Assembly: GCF_030056665.1 (NCBI RefSeq)
Contig: NZ_JASHIG010000013.1
DNA: 64,000 nucleotides
Origin: Flectobacillus roseus
Lineage (GTDB): Bacteria > Bacteroidota > Bacteroidia > Cytophagales > Spirosomataceae
Reading direction: 5' to 3' (one strand)
The notes beneath the pieces were generated by a model that saw nothing but the letters and a program-made list of their open reading frames with translations, ran no database searches and was not told where the DNA came from. Positions 53,305 through 62,351 of the stretch are shown here, piece by piece. The stretch's first letter is position 1. Every line of letters begins with the position of its first letter. Both the position numbers and the translations under genes were made by a program.

Positions 53305-55452
53305 TTAGTAAAAAAACACTTCATCAATAAATACCCATCCCGGTTGTCCTTTGCCATTATGCCAACTAGGAAGTTTGGTTACAGGTCGAGCGATAACTTT
53401 AATAAAAGAATAATTACCCGCTTTTAAAGTTACCTCGATTGGTTCAATACGCACAGGACCGTCTTTCAAAGGCTGAGTGGGATTGATTTTTTGTATTAAT
53501 TGCAAACTGCTTTTACTATTTCCTGCCCATATTTCGATAGAAGTAGGAGGAAATATAAAACCTCCCAAATTTCGTCCAAGACTAAGCATTACCGACTGGA
53601 TGGGCGTTGGTTTGTCAAAAGTAAAAAGCGCTTCAAAAGGTTTTTCACGATAACTTAACCAAGCCTTATTTTTAAAGTCGTTGGCGTCACCCTTTTTCAA
53701 ATTTATCAGGGTACTTCCTCCTTCACCCATATATTGAGGATTGGGCTGATTAATTAACTCTACACTTTTAGGATGATATTTTCCTTTGAAAAAGACATAT
53801 TCGACCATATCGCTGGCGTACCAATGCGCTTTGACAGCCTTTGCTTTGAGTATTGTATAAGTATTAAGTTCAATGGGCTTTTGGTATACAGGAGAATTCA
53901 ATGAGTCGGGTTGTTGCCCATTAACAGTATATCGGATCGTAACGCCTTTCAAGGGATGTTTGAATGAAATGAGCGTAGGTTTACTCAGCACAAAATCTTC
54001 ATTTTCAAGAATTGGAGGAGTAAGCTTAAGCATTTCAGTATCGGTAGGAATATACCCTTTTTCGAAGTGAATAGCAGGAACCTGCTTTTGTATTTCATTC
54101 ACCTCCAATTCGGTAAGCGAAGTATTCCAAACGTACACCTGCTTGAGCGCTGGTAACTTTGCCAATTGAGCTAGGGAGCTTTTACTCTGTTTTGTACCTG
54201 ATAAAGACAAAGATTTTAAATTGGTTAAGCCTTGTAGACTTGACAAATTTTCGCCAGTGATGTCGGTATTATTTAAAACGAGTTTTTCTAAATGTTCAAA
54301 TTGTCCTATGGTTTTGAGGTCTTCATTTGTGATGGGCATATTGGATACATTTAGCACCACTAATTGTTCTTTGATGTCGGCTAGCTCGCTTAATTGTTCC
54401 TTTTTGAAGGCTTGACGCACAAAGAAATCAGCTTGTAAGGCTGGAGAACCATTTGCCAATGGAAAAATCACTCTAAAAGGCGTATTGAGCTTCTGGAGCG
54501 TTTGTTCGTTTGCTGGGTCAAAATCGTAAGCAACTTCCGTCGTGGACGACTGGCTTTTCTTATTTTTCTCCCAATACGCTTTTATTGGACTATTAACAGC
54601 CAATTGTTTTAGTGTCTTTTTGGTGTCTGTTCCATCGTTAATCCAAGCGCTAAGTACCGCAATTTCTTCAGGCGTAAGCTGAGTTTTACCCTTAGGAGGC
54701 ATGTGTTTTTTATCCTCAAGAGGCAAATTAGCACGTTCAATCAAATGGCTTTGCAATGCGTTACCACTCATCCAAATAGGGCCATTTTTCCCGCCTTGCT
54801 TTAATCCTGCTAGGGTTGTCATCAGTAAGCCCCCTTTAGTTTTTTGTTCATTGTGACACTGGTAGCATTTTTCTTTTAAAATAGGCTGAATGACCGCTTC
54901 GAAAATGGGCGTATCTTCGATAAAAACAAGCTCCGTTTCTTCTTTATTGTTAGGAAATAAATAGTCCTCACCATGAGTCAAACTGGCGCCATAATGCCCT
55001 GTAACTAACAAAACAACCAAACTTAGACACAAAACCGAAGTAAAAACGCGTGTCTTGACCGTAGGTTGGTATATCATCCAAAGTCCATAACACAAAAAAC
55101 TTAATACGATACCTCCGTATTTATGCCAAGTAAGTAGACTTGCGGTATAACCTTCTTCCTTTGACAAAAAGAAACCCATTAGGGCAGCAATATTTGCAGT
55201 AATAGCCGTAATAGCTAGCACAAATCTAAAGAGTTTGGCAAAATTTTCTCCTTCAAATTCTTGCTTACAAAACCAAAATAACCCTGTGATTAATAGTAGT
55301 CCAATAGGTAAATGTAAAACCATAGGGTGCATTCGACCTATGGTTTGAAATCCGATAGGAATATTTACTTTTTCTTGAAAAAGAAGCAAGAATAGCAATA
55401 AAATATGCAGTGCAAAAAGTAAATATGAAAGTATATGTTGAAAACGAGACAT
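53305..55452 (-). CDS. Membrane protein with planctomycete-type cytochrome c domain, LRR and C-terminal carbohydrate-binding-like domain
   Basis: 715 residues. N-terminal membrane part (about 1-155; HPMVLHLPIGLLL resembles DUF2231), then a cytochrome-type domain with CYQCH (Cys196, Cys199, His200) and HMPPKGKTQLTPEEIAVLSAWI. Leucine-rich repeats follow (about 360-450; LEKLVLNNTDITGENLSSLQGLTNLKSLSLSGT), then a chitobiase C-terminal-like domain (about 490-560) and an F5/8-type C-like tail (about 600-715). It is the last gene of an operon with the DUF1501 and DUF1553 genes. It probably anchors an extracytoplasmic redox or sugar-processing complex. Confidence 0.85.
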   Translation of the reverse strand: MSRFQHILSYLLFALHILLLFLLLFQEKVNIPIGFQTIGRMHPMVLHLPIGLLLITGLFWFCKQEFEGENFAKLFRFVLAITAITANIAALMGFFLSKEEGYTASLLTWHKYGGIVLSFLCYGLWMIYQPTVKTRVFTSVLCLSLVVLLVTGHYGASLTHGEDYLFPNNKEETELVFIEDTPIFEAVIQPILKEKCYQCHNEQKTKGGLLMTTLAGLKQGGKNGPIWMSGNALQSHLIERANLPLEDKKHMPPKGKTQLTPEEIAVLSAWINDGTDTKKTLKQLAVNSPIKAYWEKNKKSQSSTTEVAYDFDPANEQTLQKLNTPFRVIFPLANGSPALQADFFVRQAFKKEQLSELADIKEQLVVLNVSNMPITNEDLKTIGQFEHLEKLVLNNTDITGENLSSLQGLTNLKSLSLSGTKQSKSSLAQLAKLPALKQVYVWNTSLTELEVNEIQKQVPAIHFEKGYIPTDTEMLKLTPPILENEDFVLSKPTLISFKHPLKGVTIRYTVNGQQPDSLNSPVYQKPIELNTYTILKAKAVKAHWYASDMVEYVFFKGKYHPKSVELINQPNPQYMGEGGSTLINLKKGDANDFKNKAWLSYREKPFEALFTFDKPTPIQSVMLSLGRNLGGFIFPPTSIEIWAGNSKSSLQLIQKINPTQPLKDGPVRIEPIEVTLKAGNYSFIKVIARPVTKLPSWHNGKGQPGWVFIDEVFFY

Positions 55453-55509
55453 GTAAATGAGTCAATATTTAGAAAGAAAATTGGTTTTGGAATAGGGCAA
55501 TATCGATGA

Positions 55510-55570
55510 GATAAAGTATTAGTAATCATAAAATTACACTCAAAACTCATCACTCACAATTCAGCACTCA
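55510..55570. repeat. Family D low-complexity tract
   Basis: CTCAAAACTCATCACTCACAATTCAGCACTCATAC repeats the CACTCACAATTCA theme of the other tracts; it lies between two genes of the operon. Confidence 0.4.
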
Positions 55571-55572
55571 TA

Positions 55573-57030
55573 CTAAGCCATCAATCCTGGCAATACTTTT
55601 CCTGCTAAATCGGTAAGTCGATAGCGACGACCCAAATGCTTGTAAGTAAGCTTTTCGTGATTGATACCCATCAAATGCATAATAGTCGCATGGAAGTCGT
55701 TGATATGCACAGGATCTTTGACAATATTATATCCAAAGTCATCCGTTTCACCATATACAGTGCCTGGCTTTACGCCACCGCCAGCCATGAAGGTGCAATA
55801 GGCCCTTGGATGGTGATCGCGACCATAGTTATCCTTTGAAGCTGTACCCTGAACATAGTTAGTACGGCCAAATTCGCCACCCCAAATCACAAGAGTTTCG
55901 TCAAGTAAGCCTCTTTGTTTGAGGTCAGTAATCAAGGCAGCTGAAGCACGATCTGTGTCCATGGCTTGCATCGGCATTTCACCAACCAGATTACCATGTT
56001 GATCCCAACCCTGATGGTAGAGCTGAACAAAACGAACGCCAGCTTCCGAAAGTTTACGAGCTAAAAGACAATTCGCCGCAAATGTGCCAGGAACAAGACA
56101 TTCTGGACCATACATTTTGACAATATAGTCAGGTTCTTTACTGAGGTCAGTTAGTTCAGGAACAGCCGTTTGCATACGATACGCCATTTCGTATTGCTGT
56201 ACTTTGGCTTTAATTTCTGGGTCACCGAAATCATCGTAAGCCATATTGTTGAGCTCTGCCAGATGATCTAACATTTTACGATGCGAAGCTCTATCCGAAT
56301 TAGCAGGGTTATTGAGATACAAGATAGGGTCCTCGCCGCTACTAAATACCACACCTTGATGGGTTGAGTCTAAAAATCCATTCGACCAAAGCTTAGAATA
56401 TACCCCCTGTCCGTTTCCTTTTCCTCTTGATAATAGAACCGAAAATGCTGGTAAGTTTTTATTTTCACTCCCAAGACCATAGCTTACCCATGCACCCATA
56501 CTCGGACGATTGCCTTGTTGTGCGCCTGTTTGCATAAATGTGAGCGCTGGGTCGTGATTAATAGCCTCAGTATTCATGGTTTTAATCATACAAATATCAT
56601 CGGCAATATTGGCGATATTGGGAAACAACTCGCTCATCCACATGCCTGATTGACCGTGCTGGGCAAATTTGAAGTAAGATCCCACCAAGGGAAATTTAGC
56701 CTGACTGGACGTCATTCCCGTTAAACGTTGCCCCATACGAATAGAAGCAGGTAATTCTTGACCCGCCATTTTGTTGAGTAAGGGCTTGTACTCAAAACTT
56801 TCGTATTGTGAAGGAGCACCATTTTGAAATAGGTAAATCACACGTTTTGCTTTTGGGGCAAAATGTGCAATTCCTAGAGGTAAACTTTCGGCGTCATCAG
56901 CCGAACCTCTAAACAAATCTGGTACTAACAGCGAGCCTAGCGCAAGTCCACCAATACCCGCAGCCATTTTTCCCATGAAGTGTCTGCGGTTGATATTTAG
57001 ACGATTTTCTATAAATTCATTCTTATTCAT
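55573..57030 (-). CDS. DUF1501 domain-containing protein
   Basis: 485 residues with a Tat-type leader (NINRRHFMGKMAAGIGGLALGSLL; twin Arg at 15-16). Family motifs include FQNGAPSQYESFEYKP, RPSMGAWVSYGLGSEN, LARKLSEAGVRFVQLYHQGWDQHGN and VIWGGEFGRTNYVQG (alkaline phosphatase/sulfatase superfamily relation). DUF1501 proteins are usually encoded beside DUF1549/DUF1553 cytochromes, as here. The biochemical role is unknown; a periplasmic sugar-ester or sulfate-related function is often suggested. Confidence 0.92.
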   Translation of the reverse strand: MNKNEFIENRLNINRRHFMGKMAAGIGGLALGSLLVPDLFRGSADDAESLPLGIAHFAPKAKRVIYLFQNGAPSQYESFEYKPLLNKMAGQELPASIRMGQRLTGMTSSQAKFPLVGSYFKFAQHGQSGMWMSELFPNIANIADDICMIKTMNTEAINHDPALTFMQTGAQQGNRPSMGAWVSYGLGSENKNLPAFSVLLSRGKGNGQGVYSKLWSNGFLDSTHQGVVFSSGEDPILYLNNPANSDRASHRKMLDHLAELNNMAYDDFGDPEIKAKVQQYEMAYRMQTAVPELTDLSKEPDYIVKMYGPECLVPGTFAANCLLARKLSEAGVRFVQLYHQGWDQHGNLVGEMPMQAMDTDRASAALITDLKQRGLLDETLVIWGGEFGRTNYVQGTASKDNYGRDHHPRAYCTFMAGGGVKPGTVYGETDDFGYNIVKDPVHINDFHATIMHLMGINHEKLTYKHLGRRYRLTDLAGKVLPGLMA

Positions 57031-57057
57031 CTTCTATGATTGGGTGCTTTATTCTGT

Positions 57058-57238
57058 TGATTAAGTTAATGGACAAAATAAAATTTAAGATTGAGCTTTG
57101 GGCTTTCAGGTAACGGCTTTCGGCGGTGGGCTTTGAAAAAAGCATGACTGTGGTTAATAAAAAACACATTAACACTCTTTGCCTTGTGCCTGTTGCCTAG
57201 TGCCTAGGCTCTTAACTTAAATCTTATTTTGCACGATT
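57058..57238 (+). repeat. Family A repeat, copy 5 (full length with terminal inverted repeats)
   Basis: The most complete copy. CAAAATAAAATTTAAG near its left end and CTTAAATCTTATTTTG near its right end are imperfect inverted repeats, framing the core (57102-57131), TTAACACTCTTTGCC and a TGCCT run. It fills the gap between DUF1501 and DUF1553 genes. Confidence 0.7.
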
Positions 57239-57289
57239 TCCTACTAGTACAAAAGGATATTTATCAAAGGAATCCAAGGCAAAAAAATT

Positions 57290-57358
57290 GACAGCTAAAC
57301 GTTTCCAGAAAATCGAAGAAACATTTCTGCCAAGTGCCCATAGCCGACTGCCGAAAGC
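57290..57358 (+). repeat. Family E-like hairpin fragment
   Basis: GCTAAACGTTTCCAG...GAAGAAACATTTC and CAAGTGCCCATAGCCGACTGCCGAAAGC match the other E copies. It directly abuts the stop of the DUF1553 gene. Confidence 0.5.
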
Positions 57359-59749
57359 TTATTTCATAATTGCTTCTTCAAGGTTATACATCATAAGCAC
57401 CGACTGCATCAAAGCAGCGGCCGTAGGACGTAAATTGGTCTTGTCTTTTGTTTTTGCCGATGCCAGCAAAGAAGGCTTCTCTCCTACTTTCAAGAGTTTC
57501 AGTGCTTTTTGAGGATTTTGACTAAAAACTTCTTTTTCACTGGTAAAATATTTTTCAAATACCGCTAATTCTTTCTCCTTTCCATTTCGACAGAGGACAG
57601 TGCGAAATGCCTTTTTGATTTTATCATCATCAGTATTGTTTTCAAGAGCTATTTTTTCTGCTAATACTCTAGCCGATTCCAAAATGACAGGGTCATTTAG
57701 CATCACTAATGCTTGTAGTGGCGTGTTGGTTCTGGAGCGTTTTACTTCACATTGATCTCGGTTTGAAGCATCAAAAATCAGCATAGAAGGTGGTGGAACG
57801 GTACGTTTGATAAATACATACATGCCTCTTCGGTAAAGACTATCTCCGTGGTCTTGGATATAACTTTTGAGACTTCCTCGTCCCGATGTGGCTACTTCCC
57901 ACAGTCCTTTGGGCTGATACGGTTTTACACTTGGACCTCCAATCATTGGACTCAGCAAACCACTTGTTGTGAGCACAAAATCACGAACCAACTCGGCTGA
58001 AAGGCGCATTCTAGGCGCACGAGCCAGCAAAATATTTTCAGGATCTTTGGCCAAATGTTCTTTGGTGATAACAGCAGACTGTTTGTAAGTAGCCGACATA
58101 ACAATCTGCTTTACCAAGCGCTTGATATTCCAGTGATTGGTACGAAAATCTACCGCTAGCCAATCGAGCAATTGAGGATGAGAAGGCAACTCCCCCTGCA
58201 TGCCAAAATCGCCCACGGTTTTCACTATCCCACGACCAAAAAACTCTTGCCATATTCGATTGACAAAGACCCTTGCAGTAAGAGGATTTTTCTCATCTGT
58301 AAGCCACTGCGCTAAGCCAAGACGGTTTTTAGGATATTTTTTAGGGTCAAAAGAAAGTAGAAATTTGGGCATTTGTGCCTCAACTAACTCTGAAGGCTGG
58401 TCATAATTTCCACGATTCAATACATGCGTTTTTCGCAAAGTATCCGCATCTTGCATGACCATTACAGAAACATCGGCTGTATCTCTTTTATTGATAAAAT
58501 TCAAAATACGTTTTACATCCTTACTCGTCAATTTAAGATTTGGGGGGTCAGCAAAAGAGGCATCTATTGTGCCAAACAGGCCTTTTTCTGGTACTTGATT
58601 GAAAAAGGCAAAAGCGCTATAATAGTCTTTTTGTTTGATTGGGTCATACTTATGGTCATGACATTTGGCGCATTCATAGGTCAAGGCTAAAAAGGTTTTT
58701 CCAAAAGTATTGGTACGATCCGTCACATATTCGACACGGTATTCTTCATCTATTACGCCACCTTCTTGTGTAATTTTATGATTACGGTTGAACCCTGTTG
58801 CCAGTACAGCCTCCTTCATGCGTGGATTTTGTAGATTGCCTTTTTGATTTTTGACAATAACGTCCCCTGCCAATTGCCATGTTAAAAATTTGCTGTAGCT
58901 GTAATTTTTGTTAAAAGCATGAATAACCCAATCACGCCAAGGCCACATAGTTCTTAAACCATCGTCCTGATAGCCATGCGAGTCGGCATAACGAGCAACG
59001 TCTAGCCATGAAATAGCCATTTTCTCACCATAATGTGGCGACGTAAGTAATTCATTCACAAGTTTTTCATAGGAATTAGGCGAAGTATCCTTCAAAAAAC
59101 GGTCTTGTAGTTCGAGCGAAGGAGGAAGTCCTGTAATGTCTAGGCATAACCTTTTTAAGAGCCTTTCTTTATCGGCTTCTTCGTTAGGTTTTAGCCCATT
59201 TTCTTCCATTTTTGCCAAAGTAAAATAATCAATCGGGCTTTGAGGCCAATTCGTATCATTGACTTTGGGTAACTGAGGTTTTTGAGGTACTGTAAATGCC
59301 CAATGAGGTTTATACTTGGCTCCTTGCTTAATCCATTTCTCAATTAAGGTAATTTCTTGCTCTGTCAATTTAAGATTTGAGTTTAATGGAGGCATGATAT
59401 CAGCAGTATCTTTTGTGACAATACGCAACCATACCGCCGACTCATGGGGCTTTCCTGGCACAACAGCATGAAACTTGGGGTTATCTTTCAGACCAGCGTA
59501 GGCGGCTTCTTCGGTATCTAAACGTAAATCAGCCTCTCTTTTGTTGGCATCCGGTCCATGGCATTGAAAACAGCGATCGGAAAGAATGGGGCGAATATGG
59601 TAATTATAATCTATCTCCCCTGCGATGGCATCAGCCGATGCACTGCTTCCATTTCTCAGAAAACAAGCAGAAGTGATACAACACAAAGCCAAGAATAAGA
59701 TTACTAAAAGCTTGTTAATCAACAAGTATGTCAATAGTTTGTTGTTCAT
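57359..59749 (-). CDS. DUF1549/DUF1553 protein with planctomycete-type cytochrome c domain
   Basis: 796 residues. A hydrophobic N-terminus (about 8-30) may be a lipoprotein signal (TSAC at 26-29). Cytochrome-type motif CFQCH (Cys60, Cys63, His64) in SDRCFQCHGPDANKREADLRLDTEEAAYAG, then DUF1549 (about 155-360; SHGYQDDGLRTMWPWRDWVIHAFN, FLALTYECAKCHDHKYDPI) and DUF1553 (about 480-720; RLGLAQWLTDEKNPLTARVFVNRIWQEFFGRGIV, NRDQCEVKRSRTNTPLQALVMLNDP). This is the standard PSD1 architecture. It is the first gene of the three-gene operon, separated by a repeat from the DUF1501 gene. Confidence 0.92.
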   Translation of the reverse strand: MNNKLLTYLLINKLLVILFLALCCITSACFLRNGSSASADAIAGEIDYNYHIRPILSDRCFQCHGPDANKREADLRLDTEEAAYAGLKDNPKFHAVVPGKPHESAVWLRIVTKDTADIMPPLNSNLKLTEQEITLIEKWIKQGAKYKPHWAFTVPQKPQLPKVNDTNWPQSPIDYFTLAKMEENGLKPNEEADKERLLKRLCLDITGLPPSLELQDRFLKDTSPNSYEKLVNELLTSPHYGEKMAISWLDVARYADSHGYQDDGLRTMWPWRDWVIHAFNKNYSYSKFLTWQLAGDVIVKNQKGNLQNPRMKEAVLATGFNRNHKITQEGGVIDEEYRVEYVTDRTNTFGKTFLALTYECAKCHDHKYDPIKQKDYYSAFAFFNQVPEKGLFGTIDASFADPPNLKLTSKDVKRILNFINKRDTADVSVMVMQDADTLRKTHVLNRGNYDQPSELVEAQMPKFLLSFDPKKYPKNRLGLAQWLTDEKNPLTARVFVNRIWQEFFGRGIVKTVGDFGMQGELPSHPQLLDWLAVDFRTNHWNIKRLVKQIVMSATYKQSAVITKEHLAKDPENILLARAPRMRLSAELVRDFVLTTSGLLSPMIGGPSVKPYQPKGLWEVATSGRGSLKSYIQDHGDSLYRRGMYVFIKRTVPPPSMLIFDASNRDQCEVKRSRTNTPLQALVMLNDPVILESARVLAEKIALENNTDDDKIKKAFRTVLCRNGKEKELAVFEKYFTSEKEVFSQNPQKALKLLKVGEKPSLLASAKTKDKTNLRPTAAALMQSVLMMYNLEEAIMK

Positions 59750-60357
59750 GAAATGATAGAAATAGCTTGATATTGATGAACCTTATTACAAACAAAGGCC
59801 AAAATAATATCATAATACCCAAATACTTTTTTAGATAAAATTACATTTCATCTGGGAATCGTAATACTGTATTGTCCTGAATCATCCATAGCAGGCAACT
59901 CTTTTTCTGGGAATCTATTCATTCTTTTCACATCATCTTTTAGTTGATTTTGGATATATTATATCGGGTAATGCTAGGAAAATAATCTGCTGATCGAGGA
60001 AATCATAGGTTCGAAGTACTTCTATTGACTTCAAGCATACTTTTTTACCAAAAAACAAAGCGTACTCATGCATATTTGGAATTGCTGATTTTAGAAATGG
60101 TTGGGCTTGTCAGTCCATCATACACCGCTAATGCAGCATGATACATACCCTCTTCTGGATTCACCATCATTTCCATTTTGGAAAAAACCCTTTCATTTTG
60201 GAAGGGTTTTTATTTATCCAAAAAGTCCAAAAAACAAAAATCATAAAAATAACCAACTGCAAATCAGATCATTACAAGCAATTTATTATGAAAATTGCAG
60301 AATTGGAATAGACTTTGGCACACCTAGTAGCAAAGAACAATTAAAAACCCTAAAAAA
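59750..60357. other. Region upstream of the kdp operon
   Basis: About 600 bases without a clear gene. On the minus strand, codons at 59848-59960 stay open and read like a protein C-terminus (MNRFPEKELPAMDDSGQYS, then a stop); this may be a gene remnant. Hairpins are at 60015-60024 (GAAGTACTTC) and 60184-60210. A 95-codon frame at 60101-60388 looks spurious. The kdp promoter should be here; TAGACTTTG at 60309-60317 is close to a -7 box. Confidence 0.4.
60184..60212 (+). terminator. Hairpin with T-run upstream of kdp
   Basis: Arms AAAACCCTT (60184-60192) and AAGGGTTTT (60202-60210) are perfect, followed by TTTTTA. No gene ends nearby, so it could be an attenuator-like terminator in the kdp leader or the terminator of a lost gene. 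Confidence 0.6.
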
Positions 60358-60444
60358 ATGCTACTTACCATCATTCTCGTGCTTTTAGGTCTTCTGGCCT
60401 TCTATCTATTCGATTGGACGATAGATTTTTTTGAAAAAATTTAA
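60358..60444 (+). CDS. Small membrane protein upstream of kdpF
   Basis: A 28-residue frame: one hydrophobic helix (LLTIILVLLGLLAFYLF) and a short acidic tail. It starts with ATG, precedes kdpF by 20 bases and shares its size and single-helix design. I do not recognise it; it may be a KdpF-like accessory or an unannotated microprotein. The alternative is a fortuitous frame in a leader. Confidence 0.5.
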   Translation: MLLTIILVLLGLLAFYLFDWTIDFFEKI

Positions 60445-60464
60445 TACACAAAACCCTATTCATC

Positions 60465-60545
60465 ATGATGACGCTATTGCTGGTTTTATCCATCGCCGTT
60501 TTTGGCTATTTGTTTTATGTTTTATTGAAACCTGAAAAATTTTAG
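60465..60545 (+). CDS. kdpF: KdpF-type subunit of the potassium-transporting ATPase
   Basis: 26 residues: TLLLVLSIAVFGYLFYVLL followed by KPEKF matches the KdpF pattern of a hydrophobic helix and a short (N/K)-(A/P)-E-(A/K)-F end. A second ATG one codon later is possible. KdpF stabilises the KdpABC complex in the inner membrane. It is 63 bases before kdpA. Confidence 0.85.
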   Translation: MMTLLLVLSIAVFGYLFYVLLKPEKF

Positions 60546-60608
60546 CCTAACAATCAACTATCGCAATTGTAGGAAAACGCTCAATTTTGAAAATCCCTAT
60601 TACCCAAC

Positions 60609-62306
60609 ATGGAAACTGATTTATTAGGCATCATTGCCACCTTTGTACTGACAATTTTACTGGCATGGCCTTTAGGAAAATACATTTCTGCCATTTATAC
60701 AGGTGCTCCGCATTGGAGTGACAAGATATTCGGAGGCATAGAAAGACTTTTTTATAAAATTGGCGGAATCAATCCCAAGCTCGAAATGACATGGCAAGAA
60801 AGTTTGAAAGCACTTTTGAGCATCAACCTCATTTGGTTTTTGTTTGCTATGTTTATTTTGATGAACCAAGGATGGCTTCCGTGGAATCCCGATCATAATC
60901 CTTCTATGTCGCCCGATTTGGCATTTAATACAGCAGTATCGTTTTTGGTAAACTGTAACTTACAACATTATTCAGGCGAAACAGGAATGTCATATTTAGG
61001 ACAAATCACCTGCTTGATGTTTTTACAATTTGTGACAGCCGCAACTGGTATGGCTGCTTGTGCTGTGGTGTTCAAAGCAATGCGTGAACAGACGAGTCAA
61101 AAATTAGGTAATTTCTATACCTATTTCATTCAATCGAACACACGTATTTTGCTACCGTTAGCATTGATCGTGGCAGGATTGCTTCTTTTCGAAGGTGTTC
61201 CGATGAATATTGAGGGAAAAGCCAGTATTCATACGCTTGAAGGAAATGCCGTTCAAGTGGCTCGTGGACCAGCAGCGGCAATGGTCGCTATCAAGCAATT
61301 AGGGACTAACGGCGGTGGGTTCTTTGGTGCAAACTCAAGTCACCCACTCGAAAATCCTACCTATTGGAGTAATGCCGTTGAAAGTATCAGTATTATCTTG
61401 ATTCCCATTGCAATGGTCTTTGCCTTAGGATTTTACCTCAATCGTAAAAAATTGGCTTTGGTAATTTTTGGTGTAATGACCGTAGGTTTCTTGGCGCTTA
61501 TAGCTCCAGCGCTATATTTCGAATGGCAAGGAAATCCTGCTATTGACCACTTGGGAGTAGTTCAAACTTTAGGTAACATGGAAGGAAAAGAAACTCGTTT
61601 TGGAACAACTCTTTCTACTTACTGGGCTATTATTACAACGGTTACCTCTAACGGTTCGGTCAATGCGATGCACGATAGTTTGATGCCATTGACGGGCATG
61701 AGTGCGCTACTTGGCATGATGATCAATGCACTTTATGGAGGCGTAGGTGTAGGTTTTCTTAACTTTTATGTATTCATCATCATTGCCGTATTCATTGCAG
61801 GTTTGATGGTAGGTCGTACGCCTGAATTGTTTGGGAAAAAGATTGAAGCACGAGAAATGAAAATTGCCACACTCATCGCACTTTTACACCCTTTCTTGAT
61901 TTTGCTAGGAACAGCCATAGCTTCCTATGTAGCACATCAAAAACCCGATATTGGTTGGCTCAATAACCCAGGATTTCATGGCTTCTCAGAAATGCTTTAT
62001 GAATATACTTCATCGGCAGCGAACAACGGTTCTGGTTTTGAGGGACTAGGTGACAATACGCCATTCTGGAATATCTCAACAGGTATTGTCCTGATTTTGA
62101 GTAGATATATCCCCATTATTGGTCCAGTGGCTATTGCAGGAATTTTGGCGAAGAAAAAGCATATTCCCTCTGGTGCAGGAACTTTACAGCTTGATACACT
62201 GACCTTTGGTATCCTGATGTTTGCCGTAATTTTAATCCTTGTAGCCCTTGCCTTCTTCCCAGCCTTAACGCTCGGTCCATTAGCAGAACATTTTTCTTTG
62301 AAATAA
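60609..62306 (+). CDS. kdpA: Potassium-transporting ATPase subunit KdpA
   Basis: 565 residues, the normal length. KdpA is the potassium channel-like subunit of the high-affinity KdpFABC pump in the inner membrane. The four selectivity-filter-like segments are present: FLVNCNLQHYSG, GTNGGGFFGANSSHP, TVTSNGSVNAMHDS and SSAANNGSGFEG. About ten membrane helices. It is followed by kdpB after 45 bases. kdpC and the sensor/regulator genes are outside the window or elsewhere. Confidence 0.97.
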   Translation: METDLLGIIATFVLTILLAWPLGKYISAIYTGAPHWSDKIFGGIERLFYKIGGINPKLEMTWQESLKALLSINLIWFLFAMFILMNQGWLPWNPDHNPSMSPDLAFNTAVSFLVNCNLQHYSGETGMSYLGQITCLMFLQFVTAATGMAACAVVFKAMREQTSQKLGNFYTYFIQSNTRILLPLALIVAGLLLFEGVPMNIEGKASIHTLEGNAVQVARGPAAAMVAIKQLGTNGGGFFGANSSHPLENPTYWSNAVESISIILIPIAMVFALGFYLNRKKLALVIFGVMTVGFLALIAPALYFEWQGNPAIDHLGVVQTLGNMEGKETRFGTTLSTYWAIITTVTSNGSVNAMHDSLMPLTGMSALLGMMINALYGGVGVGFLNFYVFIIIAVFIAGLMVGRTPELFGKKIEAREMKIATLIALLHPFLILLGTAIASYVAHQKPDIGWLNNPGFHGFSEMLYEYTSSAANNGSGFEGLGDNTPFWNISTGIVLILSRYIPIIGPVAIAGILAKKKHIPSGAGTLQLDTLTFGILMFAVILILVALAFFPALTLGPLAEHFSLK

Positions 62307-62351
62307 AACTTGAGTTCAGATAAATTTTTATCCCAACACTCAATCAATAAT

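Noticed and set aside
57058..57238. Riboswitch or ncRNA gene
   Set aside because: Copies occur in both orientations relative to neighbouring genes and after stops as well as before starts, so a dispersed repeat explains them better.
60101..60388. 95-residue frame upstream of kdp
   Set aside because: No protein-like composition, overlaps the hairpin and the start of the 28-residue frame, and contains no family signature.
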